A stretch of 36,446 nt of DNA from assembly GCA_947177025.1 (NCBI GenBank), contig CAMWSQ010000003.1, forward strand, positions 1 to 36,446, in the 5' to 3' direction. This document shows, piece after piece, positions 17,186 to 24,897 of the stretch. The DNA comes from an uncultured Mollicutes bacterium. Lineage in GTDB: Bacteria; Bacillota_I; Bacilli_A; Acholeplasmatales; Anaeroplasmataceae. A program made the translations under genes and the position numbers. The notes below the pieces were generated by a model. That model did no database searches, was not told the origin of the DNA, and was given only the letters and a program-made list of their open reading frames with translations. The number at the start of each line of letters is the position of its first letter. The stretch's first letter is position 1.

Positions 17186-17674
17186 ACCTTCATCATTGGG
17201 TTCCTCATCTATATCTTCTTCTAAATCATAGATAGAATATGTTTTATAAAGTACGAATCCTGTGGAAAAGCAATTCCACAAAAATAAAGCAATAACTATT
17301 CCATAAAGCGCATAGGTGATTGCCCCATTCCAGGAGGAATTCATAGAGGCATATTTATACCACACATCAAAAATAAAATATTCGATAAACAGGAGCGTAA
17401 TGGATAAAATTGTACTTGCAAGGGTATTAATCGTCAGTAAATAGTAAAAGGGCTGTTTCCTTTTAAAGTGCATGATAATAGAGTATAGCATATATCCAGA
17501 TTGAAGTAAACCTACTACAAAACACCAAATGACAATGCCAAAGAGATACCCTCGATTTGTATACTGCTTTAACGCTACCATAATAATGCTTGTTATGGCA
17601 TAGGCTGCAACAAGTGTGATGGACATCAAAGAGGTTAACTGAGTGAGTGCTTTCTTTTTAAATTCTGTTCTCAT
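17168..17674 (-). CDS. Unknown four-helix membrane protein
   Basis: I do not recognise this 168-aa protein. It has four hydrophobic segments, at about residues 15-35, 44-67, 77-102 and 119-144, with short polar loops. A basic N-terminus (RTEFKKK) and a strongly acidic cytoplasmic tail (DLEEDIDEEPNDEGTLDSE) flank them. By the positive-inside rule the N-terminus is probably cytoplasmic. No enzymatic motif is visible. Its ATG overlaps the stop of the DHH phosphoesterase (ATGA), so the two are translationally coupled and may act together, but the sequence says nothing more about its role. Confidence 0.75.
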   Translation of the reverse strand: MRTEFKKKALTQLTSLMSITLVAAYAITSIIMVALKQYTNRGYLFGIVIWCFVVGLLQSGYMLYSIIMHFKRKQPFYYLLTINTLASTILSITLLFIEYFIFDVWYKYASMNSSWNGAITYALYGIVIALFLWNCFSTGFVLYKTYSIYDLEEDIDEEPNDEGTLDSE

Positions 17675-18624
17675 ATACTTTCTTTCTTTGACTTTCTTAA
17701 AAGTTCATTAAAATCCTCAATGACCTGATCGACTTCCTCCCAGCTAGCAAGAGTTGCACCACAGGCCAAATCATGACCGCCACCACCATATTTTTTAGCA
17801 ATAGATACTATGGATAATTCCCTAGAACGGAATTCCCCTACAATCGCGTGATTTGCAATGTCCAAAGTGAAATTGCACCAAATTGGAATCTCTGTGATGC
17901 CAGCCATTACACTGACCATTCCTCTAGAAACTGTAAAGAAATCAATATTAAACCGTTCAAATACATCTTCTTTATTCTTTAAATATCCTACTCCCTCTGC
18001 AGTTGTCTGAAATTGAGTACCAAACCAGTTTTTGATTTGACGATCCTTCAAGCTTTCTGTATAAAGGTTCCTATAGATAAATTCCTTATCTGCACCTAGA
18101 TTTAAGAGCTTTCCTGCAGTAAACAATGTATCTCCTGTTGTTTCTCCATATTGGAAACGACCACTATCTGTTACGATTCCACCAAATAAGGCAGTTGCAG
18201 CATCTTTAGGAATCATAAGATTTCTTGCCAAAAGAATTTCTGTAATTAACTCACATACTGCAATCTTAGTTGGATCAGCTATAACATTCTCTGTAATATC
18301 ACAGGCATTTTTGTGGTGGTCAATAACAAAAACATCCTTTGCAAGACGATAGCGATCATCACTAACCATATTGGAAACTGCAACGTCTGTAATAATTGCA
18401 AGTGCTCCTGCATATGCTGCATCTTCAATTTCATCCATTTGTCCTAAAAATGCATATCTAGAGCTCATATCCCCAACCATAAAAATTTTTTTCTTTGGAT
18501 AGGCAGTCTTTAATACTAATGCAAGTCCTCGTTGACTTCCTAAGGCATCTAAATCTGGTCGAGAATGTCTATGGAGGATGATTGTATCATGGCTTTCTAT
18601 CATTTGAAATAGCTTTTCAATCAT
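17671..18624 (-). CDS. DHH/DHHA1 phosphoesterase, NrnA-like (nanoRNA/pAp or cyclic dinucleotide hydrolase)
   Basis: The 317-aa protein shows the DHH superfamily motifs. HRHSRPDLDALGS near residue 18 supplies His and Asp metal ligands, VIDHHKN near residue 105 is the DHH box, and the C-terminal GGGHDLACGA is the DHHA1 substrate motif. Family members of this size include NrnA, which degrades short RNAs and dephosphorylates pAp, and enzymes that cleave pApA from c-di-AMP. The sequence alone does not decide. I prefer ATG 18624, with AGGTG 7 nt upstream, over the GTG at 18633. A TATAAT box (18643-18648) lies upstream, but without a convincing -35. Coupled to the membrane protein that follows. Confidence 0.9.
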   Translation of the reverse strand: MIEKLFQMIESHDTIILHRHSRPDLDALGSQRGLALVLKTAYPKKKIFMVGDMSSRYAFLGQMDEIEDAAYAGALAIITDVAVSNMVSDDRYRLAKDVFVIDHHKNACDITENVIADPTKIAVCELITEILLARNLMIPKDAATALFGGIVTDSGRFQYGETTGDTLFTAGKLLNLGADKEFIYRNLYTESLKDRQIKNWFGTQFQTTAEGVGYLKNKEDVFERFNIDFFTVSRGMVSVMAGITEIPIWCNFTLDIANHAIVGEFRSRELSIVSIAKKYGGGGHDLACGATLASWEEVDQVIEDFNELLRKSKKESI

Positions 18625-18662
18625 TTGTATCACCTAAATAGTATTATAAAATAATTCAAATG

Positions 18663-18685
18663 AAAAAAAAAGGGCATTTGCCCTT
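18663..18685 (-). terminator. Rho-independent terminator after phoH
   Basis: AAGGGC and GCCCTT (18680-18685 and 18670-18675) form a 6-bp stem with a 4-nt loop, followed by a run of U on the minus strand (18669-18663). The phoH TAA stop lies at its edge. Confidence 0.88.
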
Positions 18686-19640
18686 AATTTGTAATATTTG
18701 CAAATTTTTCAATGATTTTTCCCACTAATGGATGTCTTACAACATCAAAAGTTTCAAATTCTACAACAGAAACTTCCTTTAAATCCTTGAGCATTTCTGA
18801 GGCAATCTTTAATCCAGAACGCTTGGAAGATGGTAAATCTACCTGAGAACAGTCTCCAGTAACAATCATTTTTGAATGGAAGCCCAATCTCGTTAAAAAC
18901 ATCTTTAACTGGTCTACTGTTGCATTCTGGGCTTCATCTAAAATGATGATTGCATTTTCTAGAGTTCTACCTCTCATGTAGGCTAAAGGCGCAATTTCCA
19001 GAATTTGCTTTTCAATTAAAGCATTTGTCCCTTCAACACCTAGCATATCATATAATGCATCATACAAAGGTCTTAAATAAGGATCCACCTTTTCCTTCAA
19101 ATCTCCTGGTAAAAATCCTAAGGATTCTCCTGCCTCTACTGCAGGTCGAGTTAAAATGATTTTTTGGACTGCTCCCTTCTTTAGCTGCATCACTGCGTAA
19201 ACAACCGCCAAATAGGTTTTACCAGAACCTGCTGAACCGATAGAAAAAATTAAGTCCTTATGCTCTAAATCCTTTAAATAGGAAGCCTGCTTCAAGGTTT
19301 TTGCATACACTGGTTTATTGCTTTGGGTATACCCAATTGGTTTACGATTCTTTAAGAAGGCTATATATTCATCCTTACGATTGGCCTCCATAATCTTCTT
19401 AAGATATAGTATATCTCGACTCGTAATATGAATTCCCATCATGGATATTTCTAATAATGTCTCCATAAATAGAGAAAGCTTTTCTTCAAGTACGGCATCA
19501 TTTAAGTCAGAAAGAATGGTATCTCCATGGATATCAATCACACAGCCAAATAATTCTTCTATAATTTTTAAATTGTCATTCTGAATTCCACAAATATTTT
19601 TTGCATCATTGGCATTCGTAATTTTACAGCGTAATTTCAA
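18684..19640 (-). CDS. phoH: PhoH family ATPase
   Basis: PhoH-like proteins are P-loop ATPases, related to helicases, and found next to ybeY, era or yqfD in most Bacillota. A role in RNA or ribosome metabolism is inferred for the family. The 318-aa protein has Walker A IGSAGSGKTYLAV near residue 136, the segment LTRPAVEAGESLGFLPG, and Walker B AIIILDEAQNAT. VTGDCSQVDLP resembles sensor I. The start is a TTG, supported by AGGAG 9-10 nt upstream and overlapping the end of yqfD. The N-terminal 100 residues resemble the KH-like domain common in this family. Confidence 0.94.
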   Translation of the reverse strand: MKLRCKITNANDAKNICGIQNDNLKIIEELFGCVIDIHGDTILSDLNDAVLEEKLSLFMETLLEISMMGIHITSRDILYLKKIMEANRKDEYIAFLKNRKPIGYTQSNKPVYAKTLKQASYLKDLEHKDLIFSIGSAGSGKTYLAVVYAVMQLKKGAVQKIILTRPAVEAGESLGFLPGDLKEKVDPYLRPLYDALYDMLGVEGTNALIEKQILEIAPLAYMRGRTLENAIIILDEAQNATVDQLKMFLTRLGFHSKMIVTGDCSQVDLPSSKRSGLKIASEMLKDLKEVSVVEFETFDVVRHPLVGKIIEKFANITN

Positions 19641-19646
19641 ATGATT

Positions 19647-20720
19647 TCACTCCTTTAAACGAAATTCTCCTATAGATTCATATTTTTTAACAATGAAAGT
19701 AAAGATATAGGAGTCTTCTGTTTCTTCTACTTTCGTATTTGCCATAGAAATGATATGTTCTTGCTCATTACTCATATGTGCGTTAAAATCTTCTTCAATT
19801 TGCTTTTGAGCAAGTTCATAGGCATCCTTTTGGCTATATGTAAATATTATAACATTTTTTTTCGTTTCTGCAATTTTTTTGAGTGAAAAGAAATCAAATA
19901 AATTAAAAACCAAAGTATCTTCTCTATCATACAAGTCAAAGGACGTCTTTTTTCCTAAAGAAAAATCCCATTGAAACAAGGATACATCATAATAGTTCGA
20001 TTGCTCATTTGTAAGCTGATCTACTTTTCTTTCCTTTGGAATTGTAATTTCCATTTTATCGTATGTCGTTGCAAGAACCATTCCTCTTACTGCTGCATTG
20101 CCTTCAATCAAAATATCTCCTGTGCGCACATATTTATTCTTGCTTACAACACTCTTCCCATTGTACACATAAAATACATCCACAATACCATCCTTTTTGG
20201 CAACAATATTCCCTTCTAATGGAGCTGAAAGTGAATAATTTGCCTCATCTACATTGGCGATATAAACAGAAATTACATTATTCTTGCAGCTGACATTGAT
20301 ATAAGGATATTCAAAATAGGTCTTTTGCATATCCTTTGAAAATTCCTTATAGTTGATGCTGCAAAAATCAAAGCAGAGTAATTTACGATAGCTGGATTTG
20401 ATTCTATATTCTATTTCACTATTAATCGGTGTATCTCGATTAAATTCAATCCTTGACACTCGATAGATATTCATATAAAGTAAGGACAGCAAAAAAAGAA
20501 CTCCTGTTACCAATAATCCATATCTAGAGAAAAATCGTAAAATTTTAGATCGCATACTTTCTATGATTTTAAATTCATAGTTTGTCCGTTTTAAAATGTT
20601 ATAGGAACCCCCTTCAATCTCAAAGGTCACTTCATCATCATTAATACTCAAATTACTAGAAATAATTTTGTTACTAATCTTAAAGTAGTCATCCTTATTC
20701 ATTTTAATTTTATAGATCAT
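19647..20720 (-). CDS. yqfD: YqfD-type sporulation-related membrane protein
   Basis: YqfD is made in the mother cell in Bacillus sporulation; its biochemical role is unclear. The 357-aa protein has an N-terminal soluble part with ILKRTNYEFKI. One transmembrane helix follows at about residues 66-85 (YGLLVTGVLFLLSLLYMNIY). A long extracytoplasmic region includes VDEANYSLSAPLEGNIVAKK and GKSVVSKNKYVRTGDILIEG, the fold that recalls barrel-sandwich hybrid motifs. Its place directly between yqfC and phoH is the strongest evidence for the identity. GAGG lies about 9 nt upstream of the ATG, overlapping the yqfC stop. Confidence 0.88.
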   Translation of the reverse strand: MIYKIKMNKDDYFKISNKIISSNLSINDDEVTFEIEGGSYNILKRTNYEFKIIESMRSKILRFFSRYGLLVTGVLFLLSLLYMNIYRVSRIEFNRDTPINSEIEYRIKSSYRKLLCFDFCSINYKEFSKDMQKTYFEYPYINVSCKNNVISVYIANVDEANYSLSAPLEGNIVAKKDGIVDVFYVYNGKSVVSKNKYVRTGDILIEGNAAVRGMVLATTYDKMEITIPKERKVDQLTNEQSNYYDVSLFQWDFSLGKKTSFDLYDREDTLVFNLFDFFSLKKIAETKKNVIIFTYSQKDAYELAQKQIEEDFNAHMSNEQEHIISMANTKVEETEDSYIFTFIVKKYESIGEFRLKE

Positions 20721-20723
20721 TTG

Positions 20724-20912
20724 TTAGGCCTCTTTCATTTCTATTTTAGTAATAACCCCGTGTATGACAATTTTATCCTTATCCAATCGTAGCACCTTTA
20801 AGGTATCTCCATGAATACTGATTTTATCTAATGTTATTAAATCATGATTGATTTGAAGAATTTGCCGATAATTGCTTACAGCTAAAATATTTTTATAATA
20901 TTCAAATTCCAT
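20724..20912 (-). CDS. yqfC: YqfC/YabP family protein
   Basis: Small beta-rich proteins of the YabP/YqfC family belong to the sporulation regulon in Bacillus. With the start at 20912 (MEFEYYKN) the protein has 62 aa and shows the family pattern of repeated short strands (ILQINHDLITLDKISIHGD, then IVIHGVITKIEM). AGGTGAAAG lies upstream of that ATG. The in-frame ATG at 20957 falls within the preceding terminator hairpin, so I reject it. It lies 3 bp before yqfD, as in Bacillus. Confidence 0.8.
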   Translation of the reverse strand: MEFEYYKNILAVSNYRQILQINHDLITLDKISIHGDTLKVLRLDKDKIVIHGVITKIEMKEA

Positions 20913-20935
20913 ACTTTCACCTGTATTTAGAATAT

Positions 20936-20959
20936 GAAAAAAGGTGGACTTAACCACCT
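20936..20959 (-). terminator. Rho-independent terminator after the pseudouridine synthase
   Basis: AGGTGG and CCACCT arms (20954-20959 and 20942-20947) with a 6-nt loop are followed by six U on the minus strand. The rluA-family stop codon TAG (20958-20960) is at the foot of the stem. Confidence 0.85.
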
Positions 20960-21590
20960 ACAAATGTAACGTTTTATGTTCAAATTTCATGAGTTTTTGC
21001 GTAACAGGATGATAAAAGCTTAAGGAATACGCCTCTAGAGGAAAATTTTCATAGGAAATGGTTTGTTTTCCTCCATACTTTTTATCACCGTATAAAGGAT
21101 GCCCTATTAGAGAAAACTGAGACCTGATTTGATGAAACCTCCCTGTTTTCAAAGTAATATCTACTAGAGTTCTATCCTCACGATGCTCTACCACTTTATA
21201 TTCCAATATAGCTTCTTGTCCTTGAGGATCAAAATAGCTCTTTTTTTCTGCTTCATTTTTAGATAAGGTATGTTTAAGAAGCCCTTCCTCTTGTAAATTT
21301 CCTTCTACAATTGCTAGATACTTCTTTTCAAACTGATGATTTTGAATTTGAGCAGTCAAACGACTGGCTGCCTTAGAGGTTTTAGCAAACACCATAATGC
21401 CACTTGTGAACAAATCCAATCGGTGAACTAATCCTAAATAGACATTTCCAGGCTTTTGATATTTTTCCTTAAGATATGCTTTTAAAAGAGTCAGCATATC
21501 TTCTTTATTGCTTCCATCTGCTTGGGATAATACTCCTTTGGGCTTAACAGCAACCAGCAAATGATTGTCCTCATATACTATCTCAATCAT
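20958..21590 (-). CDS. RluA-family pseudouridine synthase
   Basis: The 210-aa enzyme isomerises uridine to pseudouridine in rRNA or tRNA. The catalytic Asp lies in the motif HRLDLFTSGIMVFAK near residue 54. It also has KKYLAIVEG, LKTGRFHQIRSQF and HPLYGDKKYGG, all diagnostic of the RluA branch. There is no N-terminal S4 domain, so it is a short TruC/RluA-like form whose target nucleoside cannot be told from sequence. Its start overlaps the end of the LysR gene by 8 nt, so the regulator and enzyme are coupled. Confidence 0.93.
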   Translation of the reverse strand: MIEIVYEDNHLLVAVKPKGVLSQADGSNKEDMLTLLKAYLKEKYQKPGNVYLGLVHRLDLFTSGIMVFAKTSKAASRLTAQIQNHQFEKKYLAIVEGNLQEEGLLKHTLSKNEAEKKSYFDPQGQEAILEYKVVEHREDRTLVDITLKTGRFHQIRSQFSLIGHPLYGDKKYGGKQTISYENFPLEAYSLSFYHPVTQKLMKFEHKTLHL

Positions 21591-22467
21591 GCTTTTCCTT
21601 CCACTTCTTTAAGGCCTTAACTAAAGCCTTTAAGGTAGGCTTATCAAAGCTATTTTGGCTATAAATTAAATAAATTCCTTGATTTGCTTTAAAATTGACA
21701 AGCTCCATTCGTTTCACTGAAGAAAACCTTTCACATAAATCAGCATACATAAAGCCAATTCCATCCTTCTCCTTAATTAATTCTGCAAGCAAATAAGGAG
21801 AATTGGAATGAAATGTTGGAATATTCGTAATATTAATATTACTATTTTTAAGACTTTGAAGAGTTGCCTCACACATTCCATCCTCAGCAGCTCCTAAAAT
21901 TAAAGGATTATTCTTCAGCATATCTCGAGTAACACGCTTAATTTCCTTAAATTTTCCTTCGGTATAGCACACAGGAACTATTGCTTCACTGGACAACTGA
22001 ATTCCATCAAATGCATTATCATCATAATACCCATCTACTATCGCAAAGTCTAGTTTTCCTTCCTTTAATGCAGCAAAGATGGATTGGGCAGAAAGAGATA
22101 GAATCGTGGCGTCTGAATTATATACATCAAATAAATAGCTCAATAAATGATTTTTAGAACACATCATAATTGCAGAATTGCTGATGCCTAACACTAGAGT
22201 TTTCTTTAAGGATAAGGAATCAGAAATAGCTTCTGTCAATTCTCTAGATTGATTGATCATTCTTCTGGCATATTCTACTAGGATTTGTCCCTGCTTTGTA
22301 AGTTCAAAGCTTTTTCTGCTTAAAAAAATCTCAATATCAAATTCTGTTTCTAAGGATTTGATATGGTGGGTTACTGCTGGCTGTGTAATGAACAAACGCT
22401 GTGCAGTTTTTGTGTAATTTTTCATTTGGACTAAGGTTAATAATGTCATTAAACGAGGGTCGTTCAT
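21583..22467 (-). CDS. LysR-family transcriptional regulator
   Basis: The 294-aa protein has the classic N-terminal winged helix-turn-helix (residues 1-60, NYTKTAQRLFITQPAVTHHI and LETEFDIEIF). A type 2 periplasmic-binding-like effector domain follows, including AIVDGYYDD, PVCYTEGKF and KEKDGIGFMYADL. The effector is unknown. The gene has its own consensus promoter. Two AT-rich inverted repeats lie between promoter and start, one of them (ATAAAT-CAA-ATTTAT) of LysR-box size, which suggests autoregulation. It overlaps the pseudouridine synthase, an unusual partner; the true target may be elsewhere. Confidence 0.95.
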   Translation of the reverse strand: MNDPRLMTLLTLVQMKNYTKTAQRLFITQPAVTHHIKSLETEFDIEIFLSRKSFELTKQGQILVEYARRMINQSRELTEAISDSLSLKKTLVLGISNSAIMMCSKNHLLSYLFDVYNSDATILSLSAQSIFAALKEGKLDFAIVDGYYDDNAFDGIQLSSEAIVPVCYTEGKFKEIKRVTRDMLKNNPLILGAAEDGMCEATLQSLKNSNINITNIPTFHSNSPYLLAELIKEKDGIGFMYADLCERFSSVKRMELVNFKANQGIYLIYSQNSFDKPTLKALVKALKKWKEKHD

Positions 22468-22480
22468 CTCAACATCTCCT

Positions 22481-22495
22481 ATAAATCAAATTTAT
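22481..22495. promoter_or_regulatory. Inverted repeat, possible LysR autoregulatory operator
   Basis: ATAAAT-CAA-ATTTAT is a perfect 6-bp dyad with a 3-nt centre, of the T-N11-A type bound by LysR regulators. It lies 14 nt before the regulator's start. A second 9-bp dyad (AAATTTATA with TATAAATTT) spans 22488-22519 and overlaps the -10 box. AT richness raises the chance of coincidence. Confidence 0.4.
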
Positions 22496-22506
22496 AATAT
22501 AACAAA

Positions 22507-22535
22507 ATTATATAAATTTCATTTTAGTTTGTCAA
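22507..22535 (-). promoter_or_regulatory. Consensus sigma-A promoter of the lysR-rluA unit
   Basis: Exact TTGACA (22530-22535) and exact TATAAT (22507-22512) with a 17-nt spacer on the minus strand, starting 5 nt after the mraY stop. The -10 lies 39 nt before the LysR start codon. No terminator separates it from mraY. Confidence 0.88.
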
Positions 22536-22539
22536 GCCA

Positions 22540-23469
22540 TTAGAAAAGATATATTGCAAGGAAAACCAAAATTACCTGAATTCCGTAAAAAATCAAATCA
22601 ATTTGGATTTCCTTTAACCCACAGGCCTCCAAATGATGATGGAAGGGAGCCATTTTAAATAGGCGTTTCCCATGTGTTCTTTTAAAATAGAATACCTGCA
22701 ATATCACAGATAGAGTTTCAAAGATAAATAGACCTGCCATCAAAATAAATGCTGGGATAGAATTTAAATAGATACTTGTGATTGCATAGAATGCCCCTAA
22801 GCCTAAGGAGCCTACATCTCCCATAAACAAAAAGGCCTTTGGTAAATTCATACACCAGAATACAAATAGGACGATATGGAAGCATAAAAGCATATAGAAA
22901 ATATCCATTTTCCTCATTTCATAGGAAAGAATCATAAGCCCAATTCCAAAAATCAAACTACATCCACCACATAGTCCATCAACTCCATCCATCAAATTCC
23001 AAGCATTTGAACTGGCTAAAAGCAGCCATAGAATAATGATTCCAAAAAACCATTTTAGATCTAAAGAATATCCAAAGAGGGATAGAGTTGTATCATTTTG
23101 ATTTTTTAAATAAAAGAAAAATACTGTTCCAGCAATAAGGATTTCAATTAAAATTTTAAAAGATGGCTTTAATCCATCATTCTTCTTTAATAGAATGATA
23201 AGAATGTCATCAATTACTCCTAAAATTCCAAAGCATATCGTCGCAAACAAAATCATACTGGTTTGTTCAGAATAGGGAACAAAAAAAAGAGGGAGTACTA
23301 AAAAGATAATACCACCCATGGTAATTGTACCATTCTTCTTTTTATGTGAGGCAAGACCTAGCTCACGTTCTGTCTGAGAAAGTTTTTTGAAAACCTTCAC
23401 ATATATAGAATAGAGGAAAATACTAGCTAAAGAAACGACTAACAGCTTAATGATTTGAAATCCATTCAT
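22540..23469 (-). CDS. mraY: Phospho-N-acetylmuramoyl-pentapeptide transferase MraY
   Basis: MraY moves phospho-MurNAc-pentapeptide to undecaprenyl phosphate, forming lipid I in the membrane. The 309-aa, about ten-helix protein has SHKKKNGTITMGG near residue 43, NAWNLMDGVDGL with the catalytic Asp pair, FMGDVGSLGLGA, and the HHHLE box near the C-terminus. I place the start at 23469 (MNGFQIIK), with AGGAGG 7 nt upstream. A 20-codon in-frame extension to 23529 lies in murE and has no family similarity. It overlaps the murE end by 23 nt. MurG, which uses its product, lies in another unit of this window. Confidence 0.95.
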   Translation of the reverse strand: MNGFQIIKLLVVSLASIFLYSIYVKVFKKLSQTERELGLASHKKKNGTITMGGIIFLVLPLFFVPYSEQTSMILFATICFGILGVIDDILIILLKKNDGLKPSFKILIEILIAGTVFFFYLKNQNDTTLSLFGYSLDLKWFFGIIILWLLLASSNAWNLMDGVDGLCGGCSLIFGIGLMILSYEMRKMDIFYMLLCFHIVLFVFWCMNLPKAFLFMGDVGSLGLGAFYAITSIYLNSIPAFILMAGLFIFETLSVILQVFYFKRTHGKRLFKMAPFHHHLEACGLKEIQIDLIFYGIQVILVFLAIYLF

Positions 23470-24868
23470 AAATGACCTCCTGATCTGAATATGGGTATTT
23501 GACTCCTTGAATATCGATATACTCTTCACTGCCTTTTCCTAAAACGAGGAGAAAATCTTGTTCTTCTAACTCATTTAAGGCTTCATGGATTGCGGTAGTT
23601 CTATCTACGATACTCTCAAATTTCTTTTTAGATGCGGATTGGATATCCTTAATAATTTGTTTTGGATTCTCAAAACGAGGGTTATCAGTTGTTAGGATAA
23701 CTCTTGCATTCACTTCACCTAATAGCTTTCCAATCATACGTCTTTTTTCCTTCTCTCGATTTCCACCACAGCCAAGGACAATTGTAAGGTTCTTCCTGCA
23801 TAATTTTAAAGTTTCTTCTATAGCTTGCTTTGTTGCAGAGAAGGTATGTGCATAATCAATCATAATAAATCGATTCTTATATTCTATCACATTCATACGT
23901 CCTGAAACGGAAGTATACTGAGATATAAAATCCTTGAATCTACTATAAGGAATTTTATATGCCTTACATAAGCCCAAAACAGCCAAGCAATTATAGATAT
24001 TGAACTGTCCTAAAAGCTTTGTTTTATAAAGCTGGTTTTCCATATAAAAGGAAATTCCTTGAACTGTGGAGGTATTCAATGTACCAAGCAAATCTACAGC
24101 TGATTTCATTCCATAGGTAATGATCTTTGCCTCAGTAAATTGGGCATATTTTAAGTAAGCTTCTTCATCCTTATTTAATATAGCATATGAATTCTTAGAA
24201 AGCTTTATGAAGGGAACGAGCTTACAAAATAAATAGTGCTCTAGAGTTTTATGATAATCTAAATGGTCTTGACTAAAGTTTGTGAATACTAAAGCATCAA
24301 ATTCTATTCCATACACTCTCCACTGGTCTACAGAAATACTGGATACCTCCATAAAAATATTTTCCACTTTTTTCTTTTTAGCAAGACAAGCTGCCTCATA
24401 AATCGTCAAAATATCTGGAGTTGTATTGTTTGTTTTTTGCTCATAGCCTGAAAAAAAGACACCGTTTGACCCTATGAGCATACTTTTCTTGCCGATGGAA
24501 TTAAAAAAATGATAGGCAATAGTGGATGTCGTTGTCTTTCCATTTGTGCCTATTACACCAATCCATTTCATATTTTTTAGCTTCTTTTTATAAAAATATT
24601 TGGCAACAAGAGCTAAAATCTTTCTTGGTTGGTCAACTACTATATGATTTAAGCCAGTTAACTTACATGACTTACTAATAATGGTTTGAACACCATGTCC
24701 AATTGCTTCCTTTATATCCTCTAATGGTTCTTCCCTTAAAGCAATAAAAAGCGTATCCTTTGTACAGGTGCTTGCAGTAAAGGAAATATCCTTTATCCAA
24801 TGATTATCTTTCACAAGTGGAAGTCCTACCTGCTTGAGTATCGTATTTATTTTCAAATGTATCACCAA
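23447..24868 (-). CDS. murE: UDP-MurNAc-tripeptide ligase MurE
   Basis: MurE adds the third residue to UDP-MurNAc-L-Ala-D-Glu. The 473-aa protein has the P-loop GVIGTNGKTTT near residue 105 and FTNFSQDHLDYH with the carbamylated-Lys neighbourhood. MIDYAHTF and VLGCGGNREKEKRR are also present. The amino-acid-specificity box is TTDNPRFENP; DNPR is the form found in meso-diaminopimelate enzymes. The ORF opens with a TTG (24868), while a TTG at 24856 (reading KINTILK next) aligns better with family starts. AGGA and GGTGA sequences lie before them, so the exact start is open. It overlaps mraY. Confidence 0.92.
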   Translation of the reverse strand: MVIHLKINTILKQVGLPLVKDNHWIKDISFTASTCTKDTLFIALREEPLEDIKEAIGHGVQTIISKSCKLTGLNHIVVDQPRKILALVAKYFYKKKLKNMKWIGVIGTNGKTTTSTIAYHFFNSIGKKSMLIGSNGVFFSGYEQKTNNTTPDILTIYEAACLAKKKKVENIFMEVSSISVDQWRVYGIEFDALVFTNFSQDHLDYHKTLEHYLFCKLVPFIKLSKNSYAILNKDEEAYLKYAQFTEAKIITYGMKSAVDLLGTLNTSTVQGISFYMENQLYKTKLLGQFNIYNCLAVLGLCKAYKIPYSRFKDFISQYTSVSGRMNVIEYKNRFIMIDYAHTFSATKQAIEETLKLCRKNLTIVLGCGGNREKEKRRMIGKLLGEVNARVILTTDNPRFENPKQIIKDIQSASKKKFESIVDRTTAIHEALNELEEQDFLLVLGKGSEEYIDIQGVKYPYSDQEVIYEWISNH

Positions 24869-24897
24869 TACATCCTATGCAAATAAAACAATAAAAA

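Noticed and set aside
23470-23529. Longer N-terminus for MraY from the in-frame start at 23529
   Set aside because: The extra 20 residues lie wholly within murE and do not resemble MraY, while the internal ATG at 23469 has an ideal AGGAGG.
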